NCBI GenBank assembly: GCA_964432465.1
Contig: CAYSNI010000065.1
Coordinates: forward strand, 1-21,232
DNA length: 21,232 bases
Origin: JAHFLQ01 sp964432465
GTDB lineage: Bacteria > Patescibacteriota > Minisyncoccia > UBA6257 > WO2-44-18
Direction: 5' to 3'
The notes below the pieces were generated by a model. That model searched no databases and was not told the DNA's origin. It worked only from the letters and a program-made list of their open reading frames with translations. The stretch's first letter is position 1. Each line of letters opens with the position of its first letter. This document shows positions 1 to 6,774 of the stretch, one piece after another. Both the position numbers and the translations under genes were made by a program.

Positions 1-231
1 TTGTCCCGAACCACCGAATACGATTGCCCTGCAATTATCCCCCGAGCCCGTCGAGGGGCTACATTTGCTCACCGCCTCGGCAGCTAATTTTATATAATCC
101 GGATAGTCATCACTCTCGTCATATTTAAACGCGCCAAGATCCTGCGCTTGGTATCCTTTTTTAGCGAGAAAAATTTTCACTGCTTCTTTTAGCTCAAACC
201 CGGCATGGTCAGTCGCCAAGTAAATAGTCAT
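1..231 (-). CDS. rpiB: Ribose-5-phosphate isomerase B, 5' part (gene runs off the window)
   Basis: The reverse strand from the ATG at 231 reads 77 codons without a stop and leaves the window at base 1. The start MTIYLATDHAGFELKE and the later DYPDY and VFGGSGQ stretches match the RpiB/LacAB family, which interconverts ribose-5-phosphate and ribulose-5-phosphate in the cytosol. DHAGFELK is the family's N-terminal phosphate-site motif, and GGSGQ corresponds to its glycine-rich loop. Between the helix ending AAEAVSK and the strand RAIVFGG lies an extra SPSTGSGDN-type segment. It is encoded by a GC-rich palindrome and looks like an insertion into a surface loop. The rest of the protein, including the C-terminal half, is not visible. 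An extended -10 sits 6 nt before the ATG, so a leaderless transcript is likely. The family call is solid. Confidence 0.9.
   Translation of the reverse strand, partial: MTIYLATDHAGFELKEAVKIFLAKKGYQAQDLGAFKYDESDDYPDYIKLAAEAVSKCSPSTGSGDNCRAIVFGGSGQ
39..58. repeat. GC-rich palindromic repeat inserted in the rpiB reading frame
   Basis: Within rpiB, CCCCCGAGCCCGTCGAGGGG is an imperfect palindrome: outer CCCC/GGGG with a GAGC...TCGA core. It is much richer in GC than the flanking codons. Its reverse strand encodes Ser-Pro-Ser-Thr-Gly-Ser-Gly at a point where RpiB proteins usually run straight from helix to strand. From memory, similar CCC-GAGC-nnn-TCGA-GGG palindromes are dispersed in many bacterial genomes including CPR contigs. 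That recollection could not be checked here. Confidence 0.55.
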
Positions 232-246
232 ATGGACAGTATACCA
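231..246 (-). promoter_or_regulatory. Extended -10 promoter giving a leaderless rpiB mRNA
   Basis: On the minus strand TGG-TATACT (238-246) is followed by 6 nt and then the rpiB ATG at 231. Transcription should therefore start at or next to the A of the ATG. No Shine-Dalgarno site fits in the gap. The promoter abuts the terminator of the upstream surface-protein gene. Confidence 0.65.
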
Positions 247-270
247 AAAACCCGCCGGAAGGCGGGGGTT
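246..270 (-). terminator. Intrinsic terminator of the surface-protein gene
   Basis: CCCGCC (251-256) and GGCGGG (261-266) form a 6-bp GC stem with a GGAA loop. Read on the minus strand, five Ts (246-250) follow the stem. It lies 17-32 bases after the stop at 283 and just ahead of the rpiB promoter. Confidence 0.75.
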
Positions 271-282
271 TGGAATCATCTG

Positions 283-2643
283 CTAGGGAGTCACAACTTC
301 TGCCACGTCAGAATCATTGTTGGAAAGTCCGGGCACCAGGAATCCATTCATCCAGTCATGCGCGTTAACCGAAGTGCTGGTATTCGTCGCATTGTCGGAC
401 CAGATAAAATCCCTATCACCAGCTAACGAATTAATCCAAGGAGCTGTATTTGTAAACGTCTCTGGACCGATACAAACACCCGCGGTGCCGGCATCCTTAT
501 CACACGCAACGTTCTGAACCGTTGCATCGCCTTTCATTATCGTGTAAATCGTACCGGCTCCGTCCGCAATGTCCGCGGTAAGGCGGAAGTACCGGCTAGT
601 AGAAGCGGGAACCTGAATTGCTTCAGCCACCCCACTGCTCACCGCAGTCGGATTGAAGAGAATAATCACATTGCCATTATCGGCAGGAGAGGGGACCGCA
701 AAATTGAATTGATTGAGAAGTCCGTTCGTATTGCCACATGCCGGAACCGTCATAGCGGCATCGCTGTAGCAGTAAACACGGAAATTGGATATCTTGCTTT
801 GGTCGTTAGAAATGACCCTAAAAGTAAACTTGTAGAAACCGTTGCCGGTCGCTTTGTTGGTAAGGGCAAAGTTATAGATTGACCGATCCATGCCGACGGT
901 GTATCTACCAGTAGTAGCAATCTTGGTCACTGACGGAATTGTCTTCACTAGATAAGCACCATTGGAAACAGAATCGACGTTTCCGGCCGAAATCGATGAC
1001 CCGGAAGTACGGCCGACGCCGATAAGGCCTCGGTTGCAATTCGTGTTGACGCCACCGCGGCAAGTGCTTGAATTGTCAGCGTCATATTCTACTTTCACTA
1101 AATGCCCGGACCTGCCAGATAAGCCTGTACCGATTCCAGCCATATCGCCCTTAATAGTAAGGAGTAGCTGGCCATTCTGTTGCACGGTAACTCCGGTAAG
1201 TGTGGCGGTGGCAAAATCACTGGCTGAAAAGACTGCCTCGCCAACTTTAGTAGCGCCATTCCAGACGGTAACCTTAGTCAGATCGCTCGGTGTATTGAGA
1301 AGCGGACTGCCCAGCTGAAGGCCAAGGGTGTCCAAACGGATAGCTTCATCATTCGCGTTCACCCTCAAGACCGCCAGAACATTGTCGGTCGATCCTGCCT
1401 GCACTAATCTTAAAGCCGGGCTGGAAGCGTCAAGAGTAATAAAGAGTGCCCCACTGGTCATGGCCGTGATGGTCCGGCCATTATCGGCTTTCGCATCAGT
1501 AGGTACAAATACTCCTGAAGTTACACCGACAGCGCTAGCCGTCTTTTGATCGGAAGTCACGCCCCAATTATAAGTCTGTCCACCAAGTGCACCGCTGACC
1601 AAGTTGCAAGAAAGAAGAAGGGTTTTAGTGGTGTTCTTAGTAACAACAAGTGGCGCATCAAAAGTAAAAAGCTTCAACACGCCGCTCGTATCCGTGTTAC
1701 TTGGATTTACGACATTACCGCCAGTGTTCAGAGCGCCACCCGGTTCACCATTCGTAACATCTCGCAAAATGCAGTTGGTCAGATCGTCGCCCGTGTTCGG
1801 AGCGCTGAAACCAAGCCGTAAAGCAATTGAGGAAACTTTTACATCTTCGCCTGACCCAAGCGCGCTCAGAGAATATCTAGTAAAAGGAATTGTCTGGGTG
1901 CCGGCAACTACACTGGCGTTATTCGACACGGAAGAATTGGTATCACTGGACAGCGAAACCCCAAGAAATGCTTCGGCGGGAGCGGGAGCGGGAGCGGTTG
2001 CTACCGCCGGCGCAGTGTAAGAAACTCTCGCGGCTAAACGATTAAGGGTCATACCACGATTGCCCTTATCAAACCGAGCAACAAGCTCTAAGGCCGTACT
2101 AGAAGTTTTAGTAATTGATCCTGCTTTGGTCCCAGAAAAATTGTAAGTTACTGGTAATAAATCTTTAACTGGATCCCCGCTGTTAGGGCTCCTGTCGTGT
2201 GGCGAATTGGGGCCGTCTTTTCCATCGAGTCGGTAAAATAAGCTTAGATAATTCCTGCTTGATTGTCTGCGTACGTCGGTTTGATAAACACCGGCGCACG
2301 GATAAATTGCAAGACTATCAATTTTTGATCCGTCTGGAATTAAGGAAAGGTTTAACTTGTAAGACTCTCGTGCTCCAGCTTTCAGAGTGTAAACAAAATC
2401 AGCGCTACCAGCACAGGTGGTGTCATCAACTGCTGACCAATGAGTAGCACCGACCGGCTGCGTCCCTTCCCATTCCTGATAGGTGCCGTTAGCAACCGGC
2501 AGAAGATCGACATTAAGACTGGCCGCTCCTGAACTAGACAATTTTTCGTCCGCATTACTGCTGATATAAAAATTGGTCAGCCAGACAAGGCCGCCAAATA
2601 CTAAAACGACGCCGACAACTGATAAGATAAGTTTTTTATTCAT
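283..2643 (-). CDS. Large membrane-anchored, beta-repeat surface protein
   Basis: 786 residues. Residues 4-25 are a hydrophobic signal/anchor segment after MNKK, so the bulk of the protein lies outside the membrane. An N-terminal domain (about 45-205) leads to a Pro/Ala linker (about 209-225, APAPAPAEA). Two related Ser/Thr/Asn-rich beta-sandwich-like units follow (about 226-370 and 400-560). Both show the order strand - DLTxxxV/I - L-x-I/C-x-D/N-L - G. A C-terminal region (about 590-786) ends with IWSDN, HDWMNG and FLVPGL, a tail I recall from CPR surface proteins. There is no enzymatic motif. A structural, adhesive or S-layer-like role is inference. The start is the ATG after TGT-TAATAT-6 nt, again leaderless-like. 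An eight-base C tract lies 27-34 bp upstream. The gene ends at a strong hairpin terminator. Confidence 0.7.
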   Translation of the reverse strand: MNKKLILSVVGVVLVFGGLVWLTNFYISSNADEKLSSSGAASLNVDLLPVANGTYQEWEGTQPVGATHWSAVDDTTCAGSADFVYTLKAGARESYKLNLSLIPDGSKIDSLAIYPCAGVYQTDVRRQSSRNYLSLFYRLDGKDGPNSPHDRSPNSGDPVKDLLPVTYNFSGTKAGSITKTSSTALELVARFDKGNRGMTLNRLAARVSYTAPAVATAPAPAPAEAFLGVSLSSDTNSSVSNNASVVAGTQTIPFTRYSLSALGSGEDVKVSSIALRLGFSAPNTGDDLTNCILRDVTNGEPGGALNTGGNVVNPSNTDTSGVLKLFTFDAPLVVTKNTTKTLLLSCNLVSGALGGQTYNWGVTSDQKTASAVGVTSGVFVPTDAKADNGRTITAMTSGALFITLDASSPALRLVQAGSTDNVLAVLRVNANDEAIRLDTLGLQLGSPLLNTPSDLTKVTVWNGATKVGEAVFSASDFATATLTGVTVQQNGQLLLTIKGDMAGIGTGLSGRSGHLVKVEYDADNSSTCRGGVNTNCNRGLIGVGRTSGSSISAGNVDSVSNGAYLVKTIPSVTKIATTGRYTVGMDRSIYNFALTNKATGNGFYKFTFRVISNDQSKISNFRVYCYSDAAMTVPACGNTNGLLNQFNFAVPSPADNGNVIILFNPTAVSSGVAEAIQVPASTSRYFRLTADIADGAGTIYTIMKGDATVQNVACDKDAGTAGVCIGPETFTNTAPWINSLAGDRDFIWSDNATNTSTSVNAHDWMNGFLVPGLSNNDSDVAEVVTP

Positions 2644-2649
2644 CCCTCT

Positions 2650-2677
2650 ATATTAACACAAGAACAATACCCCCCCC
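2650..2677 (-). promoter_or_regulatory. Promoter region of the surface-protein gene with a homopolymeric G(8)/C(8) tract
   Basis: On the minus strand a run of eight Gs (2670-2677) is followed by 14 nt, then TGT-TAATAT (2650-2658) and, 6 nt later, the ATG at 2643. The tract occupies the position expected for a -35 box. The -10 assignment is moderate, since TAATAT matches the consensus imperfectly. Confidence 0.45.
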
Positions 2678-2688
2678 TCGATTAATAG

Positions 2689-2697
2689 TTATCCACA
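2689..2697. other. Single consensus DnaA box
   Basis: TTATCCACA is identical to the classical DnaA-box consensus. It lies in the 63-bp gap between the surface-protein and CBS genes. I found no second copy and no AT-rich unwinding region beside it, so this is not an origin. It may be a stray match. Confidence 0.3.
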
Positions 2698-2706
2698 GCT
2701 AGAAGG

Positions 2707-3360
2707 TTACCTAAAACGTAAAATCAAAAGCATCGCTATCGAAAACCCGACTATCAGGAAAATGAGACTGAAGATCAGCCAATAACGCGTCCGAAACTTA
2801 GTGACAAATACAAATTCCTTCTCAAAATCTCCTAAAAATTTATTGATTCCACTGTCCAACGCCCTAGAGTCGCTTGCTTCGCAATGCTTCGGCGCGATTC
2901 CAAAAAGCTTAATTAGATCGGAACGGCTGATGATTCCCAGCATGCGCTTATCATTATCTACAATCGGTATCGGATTAACCCGGTGATGCTCGGCAAAAGT
3001 TTTAACTAAATTCTCAATGGAGGTATCCGGCGGAAGAGTTAAGGGGTCGGAATTCATGATATCGCCGACTTTCATGGCAGTAATTTTTTTAAAATCTTCC
3101 CTGATTAATCCTTTATCCTTTTTGTAAACCTTAAATTCTTTTAGAAGCTTAAGAAATGTCGGTAAATAAATTGAGGAACCTCTAATCGTGAGATCGTATT
3201 CTGTCAAAATTCCAACTAAACGGCCATCTTTGTCCGCCACCGGGAGGCCGTTAAATCCCTTTTTCAATAGAATATCAATCGCCTCAATCAAAGGGGTTTG
3301 GGGCGTGACTGTAAGAACACCGGTCGTCATCAGTTCCTTTACGGAAGAAAAGTCTTTCAT
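2707..3360 (-). CDS. CBS-domain pair protein with C-terminal membrane anchor
   Basis: 217 residues. The first CBS domain is at about 5-60 (ELMTTGVLTVTP, then GLPVADKDGRLVGILTEYDL). The second is at about 97-153 (VGDIMNSDPLTLPPD, then PIPIVDNDKRMLGIISRSDL). A charged stretch and one transmembrane helix at about 193-213 end in RFR. CBS pairs bind adenosine nucleotides such as AMP, ATP or S-adenosylmethionine and act as sensors. No catalytic or transporter domain is attached, so the regulated partner is unknown. The helix should hold the CBS module at the inner face of the membrane. The start ATG is 7 nt after a perfect extended -10 (TGGTATAAT), indicating a leaderless single-gene unit. Domain assignment is firm and physiology is open. 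Confidence 0.82.
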   Translation of the reverse strand: MKDFSSVKELMTTGVLTVTPQTPLIEAIDILLKKGFNGLPVADKDGRLVGILTEYDLTIRGSSIYLPTFLKLLKEFKVYKKDKGLIREDFKKITAMKVGDIMNSDPLTLPPDTSIENLVKTFAEHHRVNPIPIVDNDKRMLGIISRSDLIKLFGIAPKHCEASDSRALDSGINKFLGDFEKEFVFVTKFRTRYWLIFSLIFLIVGFSIAMLLILRFR

Positions 3361-3367
3361 AAAATTT

Positions 3368-3376
3368 ATTATACCA
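3368..3376 (-). promoter_or_regulatory. Perfect extended -10 promoter of the CBS gene
   Basis: The minus strand reads TGG-TATAAT, then 7 nt, then the ATG at 3360. This is the clearest leaderless promoter in the window. Confidence 0.75.
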
Positions 3377-3524
3377 CCTCACGTCGTTCGCCATCACTTT
3401 TTTACCTGAACAGATTCTGCGAGCAACACTACGCCTTACGCCCGCAAAGAAGAAAACTCAGCGGCCAAGCCTCGCAGCCGCTATAGTCGACTATAGCAAT
3501 TTCGTGCATGCAAACACTGGAAAT
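3377..3524. other. Gene-free stretch with an 18-bp perfect palindrome
   Basis: No convincing coding frame is present on either strand. The stretch contains GCTATAGTCGACTATAGC (3480-3497), a perfect 18-bp palindrome. Immediately before it, GCGGC (3461-3465) and GCCGC (3477-3481) can pair, and the 8-bp palindrome TGCATGCA follows. Open frames across it look like non-coding sequence. It lies between the CBS promoter and the terminator of the HExxH gene. Confidence 0.5.
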
Positions 3525-3554
3525 AAAAACTCCTCCGACATTACGTCGGAGGAG
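3525..3554 (-). terminator. Strong intrinsic terminator of the HExxH-protein gene
   Basis: A perfect 10-bp stem (CTCCTCCGAC at 3530-3539, GTCGGAGGAG at 3545-3554) encloses a 5-nt loop. On the minus strand it is followed by five Ts and more T-rich sequence. It starts 7 bases beyond the stop codon at 3562-3564. Confidence 0.88.
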
Positions 3555-3561
3555 TTAAAGG

Positions 3562-4812
3562 TCAAAACCGGACATTCAGCTCTACGAAGAGCTTCACACC
3601 GGATTCCTTATCCTCCACGAAGTCTGGCACAGCGCCGAAGACATCGCGGTGGAAGGTGTAGCCTCTGGCCTGGTAAGCGACCGCGCCTACCGAGAACCAA
3701 TCGGATAGATGGACTACTGGCCCGCCTTCGGTCCAGTGACCATCGTTGCGAAGATGCTTGAACCGAGCGGAGAGAAAGCTAAACAGCTTCCCCTGCCAGC
3801 CGATTCCCCATTCCGTTGAGCCGTCCGCATACGAACGCTCATACAGAAGGTCGAGGCTATTACCCTCGCAGGTAATCCTCTCCCGCACGTTCAGGGTGGG
3901 ACCCCGAAGCGTGAGGTAACTGGCAAACTCGGGAGCGTAGATACGCCCTCGTTCACCTAAGGGCAGACTAAGATGGCTGACCTCCTTATCGCCGTTAGCG
4001 AAGTATTCGCCTATGGCGATCAGAAAGGCGATTGAGCTACCGGAGAAAATCTTCGGCCACTGCGAGTGCTGACGAACCTCTCCAAGCGAGGTTTCAACAC
4101 CCAGTCTCCTTAGACCTTCAACGTAGTCGTCCGGATCGCCGTCCTTATCCGAAGGATAAAGCCAGGTGGCGGTCAGCGAGAGGTAGTACATGACTACATC
4201 AGTCAGCACTGCCTCACCCTGTTGAACCCGCTCGCCGATTTTCTCCGCCAGAAACTGCTCTTGGTTAAGGCCACCGGCATCCATCATTGCGATGAACTTG
4301 GTGCCTTCAGAAAAAGAAGTGAGGCGATTCTGAAATCCAACTACCTCACGCTCTGCCACGGTGGCCAAGTAGCTGTCGCTCTTCAGGGTCATCTGCCGGA
4401 ACATCAGCTCGAAGGCTCGAATCGGGGTCGCACGAACGAAGTTAGTTTTGTCGTCTTCGACAAAACCAATCTCAGACATCCCGGCAATCTGATAAACCCG
4501 GAAATGCCCGTACTCGTGCGCCGCGGAAGTGAGTGGACTTTCAATCCACTGGAGAATTTGCCCGGCCGCTAAACCGCGAATCAACCGTTCCCAGACGCTC
4601 TGCTCTTTGCCGTCGCCAAGAATCACCTCGTCAGCGGCAAGACTCAGCGGCACCGCCAACGAAAGCGTGACGCCGGCGAGCTGCTCGTGGGAGATCACCT
4701 CGGGATGCGAATAGTCGCGCCAGAGCTCGATCTTCCCGCGATACTTCGCCGGATCCATCGGAGCTTCGTCCTGAATGCTCACCTGCAAAAGCAGGGCCAA
4801 AATCAGGGACAT
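3562..4812 (-). CDS. HExxH-motif protein with a barrel-like C-terminus, function unknown
   Basis: 416 residues from the ATG at 4812. An in-frame TTG at 4818 is rejected because AGGAG sits 7 nt before the ATG and only 1 nt before the TTG. The N-terminus (MSLILALLLQ) is a short hydrophobic, signal-like stretch. AAHEYGHFRVYQ contains HExxH at about 99-103, the zinc-binding signature of many metallopeptidases. A third metal ligand is not obvious. From about residue 320 the chain alternates polar and hydrophobic or aromatic residues (GIGWQGKLFSF, FSVGAVAYQARG, GVKLFVELNVRF). It ends in Phe, as outer-membrane barrel strands do. Base composition appears richer in GC than the neighbours. With its own -35/-10 promoter, SD site and terminator it looks like a self-contained, possibly acquired unit. 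Protease activity is unproven. Confidence 0.6.
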   Translation of the reverse strand: MSLILALLLQVSIQDEAPMDPAKYRGKIELWRDYSHPEVISHEQLAGVTLSLAVPLSLAADEVILGDGKEQSVWERLIRGLAAGQILQWIESPLTSAAHEYGHFRVYQIAGMSEIGFVEDDKTNFVRATPIRAFELMFRQMTLKSDSYLATVAEREVVGFQNRLTSFSEGTKFIAMMDAGGLNQEQFLAEKIGERVQQGEAVLTDVVMYYLSLTATWLYPSDKDGDPDDYVEGLRRLGVETSLGEVRQHSQWPKIFSGSSIAFLIAIGEYFANGDKEVSHLSLPLGERGRIYAPEFASYLTLRGPTLNVRERITCEGNSLDLLYERSYADGSTEWGIGWQGKLFSFLSARFKHLRNDGHWTEGGPVVHLSDWFSVGAVAYQARGYTFHRDVFGAVPDFVEDKESGVKLFVELNVRF

Positions 4813-4868
4813 GTTCAATCTCCTAAATCAATATTTCAACACAAAAAAACACTTAACGTACTGGCTGA

Positions 4869-4897
4869 ATTCTAGCATATTATAAGGGAAAAGTCAA
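4869..4897 (-). promoter_or_regulatory. Sigma-70-type promoter of the HExxH-protein gene
   Basis: On the minus strand, TTGACT (4892-4897), a 17-bp spacer and TAGAAT (4869-4874, preceded by TGC) make a textbook promoter. The predicted start near 4862 leaves a leader of about 50 nt that carries AGGAG before the ATG at 4812. The -35 box overlaps the stop codon of the GAPDH gene. Confidence 0.75.
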
Positions 4898-5928
4898 GCT
4901 GATGCTTTCGCAACGTGATCTACTAACGTAGTCACGTAGCCCCACTCATTGTCATACCAGGAGAGTACTTTCACGAGATCGCCGTCTACTACTTTCGTGT
5001 ACTGAGAATCAACTAGGGCCGCATAATTCATCCCGATTGTATCACTAGAAACCAGCTGGTCTTCCGAATAACCGAGGATCCCCTTCCAACGCTTGGAGGC
5101 GGCGGCTTCCTTCAAAATCCTATTTACCTCTTCAACAGTAGTCTTCTTGCTCATCAACATCGTGATATCGGAGAGCGAACCGGTGATCGTTGGCACGCGG
5201 AGCGCGATGCCGTCAAACTTTCCTTTGAGATCGGGAATACCACGAGTTACAGAAATTGCCGCACCCGTCGTGGACGGAGTGATATTCTGCGCCGCCGCGC
5301 GCCCGCGCCGGAAATCTTTTCCCTTGGTCGGAGAATCGGTCAAGCTCTGGGTCGCGGTATAAGCATGAGTCGTGGATAACATCGCTTTCTGAACGCCAAG
5401 CGCCTCATGAAGAACGGCGACAATCGGAGAGGTCGCGTTGGTGGTACAAGAACCGTTAGAAGAAATTTGACAGGTCTTGAACTGATCCTCATTGATACCG
5501 AGCAAGATTGTTTTTCCTCCTGCCGTCCCCTCTTCATCTTTTGCTGGAGCAGAAATCACCACCTTTTTTGCGCCAGCGACAGTCACGTGCGGCGCTGCTT
5601 TTTCAAAAGATTCAAACGCGCCGGTCGATTCCACGACCACATCAACCTTCATCGCTCCCCACGGCAACTTGGTCATATCCTTTTCGGAAATAACTTTAAT
5701 TTTTTTGCCGTCCACAATCAGCGTCCCACCCAGGCCGCTCGGATCCCGTTCTACTTTTACTTCTTTATCATAGCTACGATAAACTGAATCAAATTTTAAT
5801 AAGTAGGCCAGATTCTCAATATCACCCAGATCGTTGATGGCAACGATATCAAAACCTTTCTTCCCGAATGCCTGGCGGAAGAACAACCTGCCAATCCTAC
5901 CAAACCCGTTAATTGAAATTTTTGCCAT
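4894..5928 (-). CDS. gap: Glyceraldehyde-3-phosphate dehydrogenase
   Basis: 344 residues, normal length for the phosphorylating enzyme. It oxidises glyceraldehyde-3-phosphate to 1,3-bisphosphoglycerate in glycolysis, with NAD(P)+ and phosphate. INGFGRIGR (about 6-14) is the Rossmann dinucleotide motif and INDLGD follows. The catalytic block reads SNGSCTTNA with Cys161. The partner histidine is H188 in THAYT, and the C-terminal SWYDNEWGY signature is intact. The catalytic block is slightly unusual, since the family normally has S-N-A-SCTTN-C. The second cysteine is therefore Ala here, while the nucleophile is kept. The start ATG is 7 nt after TGC-TAAAAT, which itself lies in the last codons of the PPC gene. 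It may be made both leaderless and as the last gene of the upstream cluster. Identification is secure. Confidence 0.96.
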   Translation of the reverse strand: MAKISINGFGRIGRLFFRQAFGKKGFDIVAINDLGDIENLAYLLKFDSVYRSYDKEVKVERDPSGLGGTLIVDGKKIKVISEKDMTKLPWGAMKVDVVVESTGAFESFEKAAPHVTVAGAKKVVISAPAKDEEGTAGGKTILLGINEDQFKTCQISSNGSCTTNATSPIVAVLHEALGVQKAMLSTTHAYTATQSLTDSPTKGKDFRRGRAAAQNITPSTTGAAISVTRGIPDLKGKFDGIALRVPTITGSLSDITMLMSKKTTVEEVNRILKEAAASKRWKGILGYSEDQLVSSDTIGMNYAALVDSQYTKVVDGDLVKVLSWYDNEWGYVTTLVDHVAKASA

Positions 5929-5933
5929 TGGAA

Positions 5934-6320
5934 TTATTTTAGCAGATTGAGTCCAGTATCACTATCGTAAGCCCTTTCCAGCATCTCGGTCTGGGAAAGT
6001 TTGAGCTCTAACACCCCGGCTACCTTTGCGTCTAAGAAGTGACCGCCAATTACTCTGAAAGCCTTATCGCTAAGCGTCGCGTGCATATGAATCACAATCC
6101 CGTCATCGCCTTGCGACACGTTGCCGGTCAAATTAAGTACTTCGTACTTACCCGGGAGCTTCTTTTTCAGAAACTTCTTTTTCTCCAGATCATAAAAAGC
6201 GATAGTCGGGCCAATCACGCCGCCGATGCCGTAAAAAAACCCGCTGTTCACCCGGTTCTTTTCTAAATAAGCCGTAAGCTTGCCGAGTACCGACTCGCCT
6301 TTGCGTAATTTAATTACCAT
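5934..6320 (-). CDS. PPC/DUF296-domain protein (AT-hook-associated fold)
   Basis: 128 residues forming a single PPC (plant and prokaryote conserved, DUF296) domain. Recognisable parts are the N-terminal strand MVIKLRKGESV, the GIGGVIGPTIAFYD loop, NLTGNVSQ and VIHMHATLSD. A histidine-containing GGHFLDAKVAGVLELKL C-terminal strand completes it. Family members form trimers; in plants the domain is fused to AT-hooks, while stand-alone bacterial ones have no firm function. His residues in HMHA and GGHF could bind metal. No AT-hook or other DNA-binding tail is present, so a DNA-binding role should not be assumed. It sits 7 nt after the DUF192 gene and 5 nt before GAPDH, so co-transcription is likely. 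No clear SD site precedes the ATG. Confidence 0.85.
   Translation of the reverse strand: MVIKLRKGESVLGKLTAYLEKNRVNSGFFYGIGGVIGPTIAFYDLEKKKFLKKKLPGKYEVLNLTGNVSQGDDGIVIHMHATLSDKAFRVIGGHFLDAKVAGVLELKLSQTEMLERAYDSDTGLNLLK
5936..5944 (-). promoter_or_regulatory. Extended -10 promoter in front of gap
   Basis: The minus strand reads TGC-TAAAAT, then 7 nt, then the GAPDH ATG at 5928. The element overlaps the final codons and stop of the PPC gene. GAPDH can thus be transcribed independently of the cluster, without a leader. Confidence 0.55.
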
Positions 6321-6327
6321 TTAGTCA

Positions 6328-6774
6328 TTAAAAATCAATAATGTCACCAACTTTAATTCCAAGCCTCTGTGTTAACCCCGCGTTAATTTCTAATACAGTA
6401 TCCGCGGCTTCAGGAGATGTATAAGTGGCCGGACCGGAATCACCTTCAGGGGGCTCAGCGCCGATAACCATCCCGACTACTTCTTTATCCCGAATCCAAA
6501 TAATATCAATCGGAAATTTCATATCTTTCATCCAAAATGCCTGCGTGCCGGCAAAAGGAAATAGGAACAGCATCCCCTCATCTGGTGCCAAAAATTCCCG
6601 ACCGGAAAGACCTTGAGCACGAGCAATGGGGGTATCAGCAATCTCTACTCGGAAATGCACTGAACCGATCTTCAGCTCACGCGTCGTTACCGTTCGCCAG
6701 AACCCAGCATACCGGGCCAGCAAAAAAGCCAAGACCACCACAATCAGAACCGCTAAAATTTGATTCAGTTTCAT
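6328..6774 (-). CDS. DUF192 family protein, membrane-anchored
   Basis: 148 residues. Residues 5-22 form one hydrophobic helix (N-terminal anchor or uncleaved signal). The DUF192 domain spans about 32-148 with its usual landmarks: VEIADTPIARAQGLSGRE, a GMLFLFP stretch, the FWMKDMKFPIDIIWI core, and the C-terminal VLEINAGLTQRLGIKVGD. The family is common in bacteria and archaea and its biochemical role is unknown. The anchor puts the domain outside the cytoplasmic membrane. The ATG overlaps the TGA of the SpoU methyltransferase gene (ATGA), implying translational coupling. A TATACA box 5 nt before the ATG may add an internal start. Confidence 0.9.
   Translation of the reverse strand: MKLNQILAVLIVVVLAFLLARYAGFWRTVTTRELKIGSVHFRVEIADTPIARAQGLSGREFLAPDEGMLFLFPFAGTQAFWMKDMKFPIDIIWIRDKEVVGMVIGAEPPEGDSGPATYTSPEAADTVLEINAGLTQRLGIKVGDIIDF

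Noticed and set aside
1604..2020. Plus-strand 138-aa frame opposite the surface-protein gene
   Set aside because: It is an antisense shadow of a low-complexity Ser/Thr/Ala-rich gene and has no start signal.
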